Positions 58,241-64,000 of a stretch of 64,000 nt of DNA are shown piece after piece (within the stretch, counting starts at the first letter, position 1; each line of letters starts with the position of its first letter). A model generated the notes under the pieces. The model saw only the letters and a program-made list of their open reading frames with translations, was not told where the DNA came from and searched no databases. Both the position numbers and the translations under genes were made by a program. Location: positions 58,075,378-58,139,377 of the forward strand of contig NC_083878.1 in the NCBI RefSeq assembly GCF_032452875.1, read 5' to 3'. The stretch comes from Bos javanicus (taxonomy: Eukaryota > Chordata > Mammalia > Artiodactyla > Bovidae).

Positions 58241-59584
58241 GAAGTCAAGAATATGAGAGCAGTTTGAGATAAGAGAGCAATTTCATTTTTTAAAAAAAAT
58301 GAAACTAACTTTGAGAAGAATAATTGTACCTGCCAGTGTTGGAAACCAGTCTATGGTCATCCCAAACCACACTGGCATTTTGGGTTCTTACATTGAGTCT
58401 GAAGTTTCAGGTTATTTCAGTATCACTTTTTATATTTTGACAAATATTTATTTCACTTATTCCTTTTGCAACTACAAAAGGCAAAGGGGCAGATGCACCA
58501 TTAATCTGTTGATTCCTGAAGCTAACATTAATGAAAAATATCTATATTGGTCTATCGTAGGCTCCAGATGATTCTCTCAAGTAGAAGTGGCTTTGCTAAC
58601 CAGCATTCCAGTGCAGATTCAGTGATTCTTTCCCTGATTCTTAGATCTGAATATGGAATGCAGAAACTCAGAGAAAATTCTAAGCAACCCTAGCTTCAGA
58701 GTTCAGTCTGTCATAGAGCAAAACAAAGGTTAAATGAAGTTGATAAATGTTACATTCTCTGTCTCATTTGTAAGATTCAAATGATGCAATAGTGTATTAA
58801 AAAATATGAGGAAACTTGTACTTAAGAAATATAGGACACTTTGTTTATTTCAACGTTTATTAAACTTAATTTACTACAAGGCCTCTCTCCCTTCCCACAG
58901 ACCACGCACTGGCAAATGTCATAATGAAAAGAAGGCTGATTTAGCATTAAGGGACCCCAAATTAATTCTGCTTCCATTGTTTGCTAACTGTGTGAGCTTA
59001 GAGAAATTAATTAAAATGCCTGGAAGATTCAGTTTCTCATCTCTAAAATAAAGTTGATAATTACCATAGAAACTTATTGTAGGGATTAAAAGAATATATA
59101 GATTCAGAAACACAGTAAACTTTAAAGTGTATTTTTAAAAGTTATTTTAATTTCTTTGCTCTTACTTACTCAGAAATTTGTCACCATTTCCCTGACACTT
59201 TATTTTCTATCATTCTATGTATTCTACTGGACATCATTTACTATGCAGAAGGTTATTAGGGGATAGGAGGAGTGCCCAGAGTATATTAAGATAGAGTGGG
59301 TCCACTTCACTAAATATTTATTCCCTGGATATATTCAGGCAGAACTTGAAGAATATTGTACAGAAAATACTGTTCAAGGTTAATTAATCTCAGGTTCCTT
59401 CTTATTCAAAGACATTGTGACTTGAAAAAAAGTATTAGAGCTCATAATGTAAATAAGCTATTGACATTATCATCCAATGAATAAATATTGGCAAAGCATG
59501 GAAAGTGTATTCAGGTATAATGAAAGGGGTACAAATTCATATTCTTGTAAGTTTCTACTAGCTACTAAATTTAAAGGAAAGAAT

Positions 59585-59635
59585 ATCTATCTATAGACAG
59601 ATGATAGATGATGGATAGATAAATAAATAAGCAGA
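59585..59635. repeat. Degenerate (GATA)n tract
   Basis: Imperfect ATCT/GATA/GATG units, then AAATAAAT. Confidence 0.75.
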
Positions 59636-61548
59636 AAAAAGCAAAGTCTATGTCAGACATGTTACATGAATTACTGTTTCAAGAATTTATTCATGGAATA
59701 AATATGGAGTTAGTATGATATCTACAAAGATAGAAGAGTATAAAGTTTTCTTTTGCTTTCTTTCTTTTTGTTTTTTAACTAAAATGAGGGTTTTCTATGA
59801 TCAGGTTAAAGACAGAGGTGGGAAGTAAAGATTTAATATTAATATTTAAAGAACATGCATATCTGGAGAATGGGAGGTAATAGAGACTTTACATGTAAAG
59901 TACACTTTTCATGTAACTGAAAGAATACAAAACTGGAAATATCCCAAATTCAAACAATTTCTTTTGGGAACCATGATTTTTGCATATATTATTCAGAATT
60001 TATCTGTTAGTACAATACCAAATATGGTTTTAATGCAAAAGAAAGAAATTTCTTTGGAATTGTAATTGATTTTTACCTACTCTTTCAGAATGAAATCCTA
60101 TATATGTGCTTGATTCCTCTTTGAGTCCTTTAAATTATTAATCAACTTTGTGTCAGTTAAGAACTATTACATGAGCCTGTTTTAACAATTTAACCCTCTA
60201 TGTCAACATAAAACAAATGCAACATCTTTGTTATTTTAGCATCACCCATTTCCACCAACTATCCAGTTTCCTGTGAACAACATGAGATGCTCTTTCAATG
60301 CCTCCAGTAAAAATGGAATCAGATTCTCTAGATTTAGATTATTTCTGTATATGTGTGAGGTCTCATACTATTGTTAAGCTTCATAAAATGTTAAAAGTGC
60401 TATCAAAGTCTGCATTTTTATTGACTTCAATTAGATAGTAATAGTTTCACCTAAGACAGTTTTTATCAGAAACTTTCTCTTTCAGACACTGCAGAGAGGG
60501 AAATTCACATATCTCTATACCCCAGGAGGTGACTGACAGTAAATGATTTAACACAAGATAGTCACATCTAGGATTTAACTGATTTTGCATAAAGAAGAAT
60601 CTAACCACACCACCAATGTTTTAAACTTTAAAACACGTTCTATGTTGAAAACTGACTCTTGTTATTTATAGAGAACATAATGCAGATAAAAAATCTTGAA
60701 TAAAGGGATTATACATGTTTGAGTTTGCTACTATGGGAAATAATTTTTCACTCCTTGGCTTCTTCTCAAATAATCGTGATGTTGGCAGTATTTATCAACC
60801 TTATAAAAATCACATACTTTAAAAATGTAGTGCAGTATCTTACTTGAATAGTCCCTATTTAAATGCAAATGTTAGGTTCCTTCTGTCATAAAATGAATTT
60901 TTCAATAAAAAGAGGTATGTATTTTTTAATGCTAACGGCCTGTTTATCTCATTCCATGACTTGGCATTAATATCCAAGCACAGGAGGTTTGTCTTTGGGA
61001 GGGGATAAAAAAGATAGATGTACAGGAAAAAAATGCATAAATCTTTGATGGAGGAATTTACTAACACAATACCGAAAAGTTTTTAAAGAGTAATTTTGAA
61101 AATGGTCTCTCTTAGGAAACCTAATTCTATTTTACAACAAAATATAAAATAAAATCTTAGTGACTGCAGATTTCTGTAGGGGAAAAATTTGAAGTTCTAT
61201 AAATCTTATTACAGTGTAAAGAAATACAGCTGGATTTGTGAGTGAAATTTTTAAATTGTGTATTTCTTTTATTTTTCTTAATGGCTTACATTTTAAAAAT
61301 TACTATTTAGTGTTGAAAATGTATTGAAGAAATGTTATTGAAGGCTTCATATTCACAAGGCACCATGATAGTCAATTTGAGGGATGGTCAGTCCCTGTTT
61401 TGCTTTTTCTACTTTCAGTCCTCTGAGAACACATGCCTCACATTTTCAAATACTTCAAATTTCTGCAATGATACTACGTGAGCAGGGTATTAGAATAGGG
61501 TCACAATCTCCCTGTTTTAAATATAATATTAGAGCTATGATATTACAG

Positions 61549-61872
61549 TGCTGCTGTACTTCGTTGCTCAGTCATGTCCAACTCTTTGCGACCTCATGGA
61601 CTGCAACCTGCCAGGCTCCTTTGTCCATGGGGATACTCCAGGCAGGAATACTGGAGTGAGTTGCCATGCCCTCCTCCAGGGAATCTTCCCAATCCAGGGA
61701 TCAAACCCAGGTCTCCCACTATGCAGGCAGATTCTTTGAGCCACCAGGGAAGACTAAGTATACTGGAGTGGGTAGCCTATCCTTTCTCCAGGGGATCTTC
61801 CTGACCCAGGAATCAAACCAGGATCTCCTGCACTGTAGGCAGATTCTTTACCAGCTTCTACCAGGGAAGCCC
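61549..61872 (-). mobile_element. Bov-tA composite SINE with two heads and target duplication
   Basis: A body plus a first tRNA-like head (to about 61750) is followed by a second body piece and head (to 61872). Flanks atgatattacag (61537-61548) and atgatattatag (61873-61884) differ at one base, so both heads were inserted as one unit. Confidence 0.92.
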
Positions 61873-61884
61873 ATGATATTATAG

Positions 61885-62653
61885 TAAATCCCCTATATAT
61901 GAAAGAGTTCCATTCCAAGATTGCGTCCATAAATTGAACTTGTTAATAAATCCAACAAAGTTAGCCTAGGTACTCAACTAACAGAACAGGCTATGTTGTA
62001 CTGTACTCTAATAAGTTTATAATAATTCTCAAACAATATATAAAACACAAAAACTAAAGAACACATTTTTAATCCTATAGTACAGTACCTTGTAAAGTAC
62101 AGTAGTATTGTATTGGCTATATTTCTCCATTTGGGATTCCTTGGGGATTAGCAATTTAGTTTAACTCTTCTGAGGACATTAGAAATAGATCTCTTTTCTT
62201 TTTTGTCTGTCTCCCTTAGATTCATCATGGCTTGCCTCATTTCACCATAGAAATAAATGCATATATATTTCCTCAGATTGACATAAGAATACGCAGGGAG
62301 GCAACAGACCTGAGAGACAAGTCATATCAGGCTCCAAAACATAAAAACTAACTTTATTTACAACTACATTTTTGTAAGTAAAGTCTTTAAAAAGCAATTC
62401 TTACTTCAGAATTTGGCGAGGATTTGGAAACAGAATCTGGATGTCATGAGTTATTTCTGGGGATGGATGAGCCATATGGAGCAAGTTACATCAGAGAAGA
62501 AGTTAGGGAGTTCAAGTTTTTTCCCCCTTCATTCCCCATTCTCTCACTTTCCAGTCTCCAGCCAGGAAATGGGTTGTTTTCAGGAGTCAGAAAAAAAGAC
62601 ACTTGAAAATAGACATGATTTTATTATGAAGTCTTCTGGGTCCTCTTCAATAA
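61885..62653. other. No recognised feature
   Basis: Two overlapping plus-strand frames occur at 62413-62700 and 62424-62606, without motifs. No repeat was recognised. Confidence 0.45.
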
Positions 62654-64000
62654 GCTTTCAGTTCAGTCCTTCAGTAGTGTCCGACTCTGCCACCCCATGA
62701 ACCACAGCACAACAGGACTCACCAACTCCCAGAGTTCACCCAAACCCATGTCCATTGAGTCGGTGATGCCATCCAACCATCTCATCCTCTGTCATCCCCT
62801 TCTCCTCCTGTTCTCAATCTTTCCCAACATCAGGGTTTTTCCAAATGAGTCAGCGGTTCACATCAGATGGCCAAAGTATTGGAGTTTCAGCTTCAACATC
62901 AGTCCTTCCAATGAACACTCAGGACTGATCTCCTTTAGGATGGGCTGGTTAGATCACCTTGCAGTCCAAGGGACTCTAAAGAGTGTACTCCAACACCACA
63001 GTTCAAAAGCATCAATTCTTCGGCGCTCAGCTTTCTTAACAGTCCAACTCTCACATCCATACATGACTGCTGGAAAAACCATAGCCTTGAATAGATGGAC
63101 CATTGTTGGCAAAATAATGTCTCTGCTTTTTAATATGCTGTCTAGGTTGGTCATAATTTAACTTCCAAGGAGTAAGCGTCTTTTAATTTCATGGCTGAAA
63201 TCACCATCTGCAGTGATTTTGAAGCCCCAAAATATAAAGTCAGCCACTGTTTCCATTGTTTCCCCATCTATTTCCCATGAAGTGATGCGACCAGATGCCA
63301 TGATCTTACTTTTCTGAATGTTGAGCTATAAGCCAAATTTTCACTTTCTTCTTTCACTTTCATCAAGTGGCTTTTTAGTTCTTCTTCACTTTCTGCCATA
63401 AGGGTGGTGTCATCTGCATACCTGAGATTATTGATAATTCTCCCGACAATCTTGATTCCAGCTTGTGCTTCCACCAGCCCAGCGTTTCTCATGATGTACT
63501 CTGCATATAAGTTAAATGAGCAGGGCGACAATATACAGCCTTGACATTCTCCTTTTCCTATTTGGAACAAGTCTGTTGTTCCATGTCCAGTTCTAACTGT
63601 TGCTTCCTGACCTGCATATAGGTTTCTCAAGAGACAGGTCAGGTGGTCCGGTGTTTCCATCTCTTTCAGAATTTTCCACAGTTTATTGTGATCCATGCAG
63701 TGAAAGGCTTTGGCATAGTCAATATAGCAGAAGTAGATGTTTTTTCTGGAACTTTCTTGCCTTTTAGATGATCCAGGGGATGTTAACAATTTGATCTCTG
63801 ATTTCTCTACCTTTTCTAAAACCAGCTTGAATGTTGGAAGTTCATGGCTCATGTATTGCTGAAGCCTGGCTTGGAGAATTTTGAGCATTACTTTACTAGC
63901 GTGTGAGATTAGTGCAATTGTGCAGTAGTTTGAGCATTCAAAGGCATTGCTTTTCTTGGGATTGGGATGAAAACTGACCTTTTCCAGTCCTGTGGCCACT
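62654..64000 (-). mobile_element. BovB LINE, cut by the window edge
   Basis: The 3' tail is at the left ('ttcagttcagtccttcag'). The minus-strand frame 63268-63999 reads YCTIALISHASKVMLKILQA, DYAKAFHCMDHNKLWKIL and LRYADDTTLMAE, with YADD intact. A frameshift near 63330 cuts it from the C-terminal piece at 62954-63154. It runs on past 64000, so its 5' extent is unknown. Confidence 0.95.

Larger units (their letters stand above)
57544..61536. other. Repeat-poor 4-kb stretch
   Basis: No BovB, SINE or LTR was recognised for about 4 kb, unlike the rest of the window. No splice-flanked coding frame is convincing. The open frames at 58299-58571 and 58806-59051 have no motifs that I know. A degenerate GATA tract lies at about 59585-59635. 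Confidence 0.5.

Noticed and set aside
58299..58571. 90-codon frame in the repeat-poor region as a coding exon
   Set aside because: No convincing splice sites at its ends, no recognisable domain, and a length within chance expectation.
1..64000. CRISPR-like regularly spaced repeats
   Set aside because: The recurring similar segments are dispersed SINEs and BovB tails in both orientations with irregular spacing.

Overview
This window is ruminant (bovid) nuclear DNA, most likely from cattle or a close relative. The sequence shows many copies of BovB (an RTE-clade LINE), many Bov-tA/Bov-tA2 SINEs (tRNA-Glu-derived head joined to a BovB-derived body), bovine-type L1 3' ends, and a CHR-2 cetartiodactyl SINE. 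I could not fix the species or the chromosome. I find no host protein-coding gene, no RNA gene and no CRISPR array. Every open reading frame that I can recognise is a broken piece of a retroelement.

Layout. 0-10 kb: 5'-truncated BovB copies, SINEs and an old L1. 10.2-14.06 kb: a nested locus in which one minus-strand BovB is split by an L1 and two younger plus-strand BovB copies. 14-28.4 kb: two mostly repeat-free stretches, dispersed SINEs, four BovB pieces and a longer BovB bordered by CA repeats. 28.4-36.8 kb: an old minus-strand L1, a solo class II-type LTR with a 6-bp target duplication, and a SINE-rich block. 36.8-44.3 kb: the 5' half of a BovB (endonuclease region and leader), a CHR-2 SINE, a tail-to-tail BovB pair, and a BovB whose reverse transcriptase frame carries an in-frame SINE. 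44.5-56.5 kb: a minus-strand class I endogenous retrovirus fossil with both LTRs, a primer binding site resembling tRNA-Ile, a polypurine tract and pol fragments. It is broken by seven later insertions, including a second class II-type LTR and an L1 with ORF2. 56.5-62.6 kb: the least repeat-invaded part, with one MER5A DNA-transposon relic and an AT-rich tract that may be a conserved non-coding element. 62.65-64 kb: a BovB that continues past the window.

How the parts relate. BovB supplies the reverse transcription machinery. The Bov-tA SINEs share its 3' end and are its presumed passengers (known biology, not shown here). Exact short duplications flank many SINEs and mark individual insertions, so the order of insertion can be read in several nests. 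By my boundaries BovB makes up about 18-19 kb of the 64 kb and SINEs about 6 kb. I did not find a new biological system. The best items are the dismembered retrovirus, an LTR with a duplicated head and a captured BovB piece, and the SINE that entered the BovB frame without breaking it.
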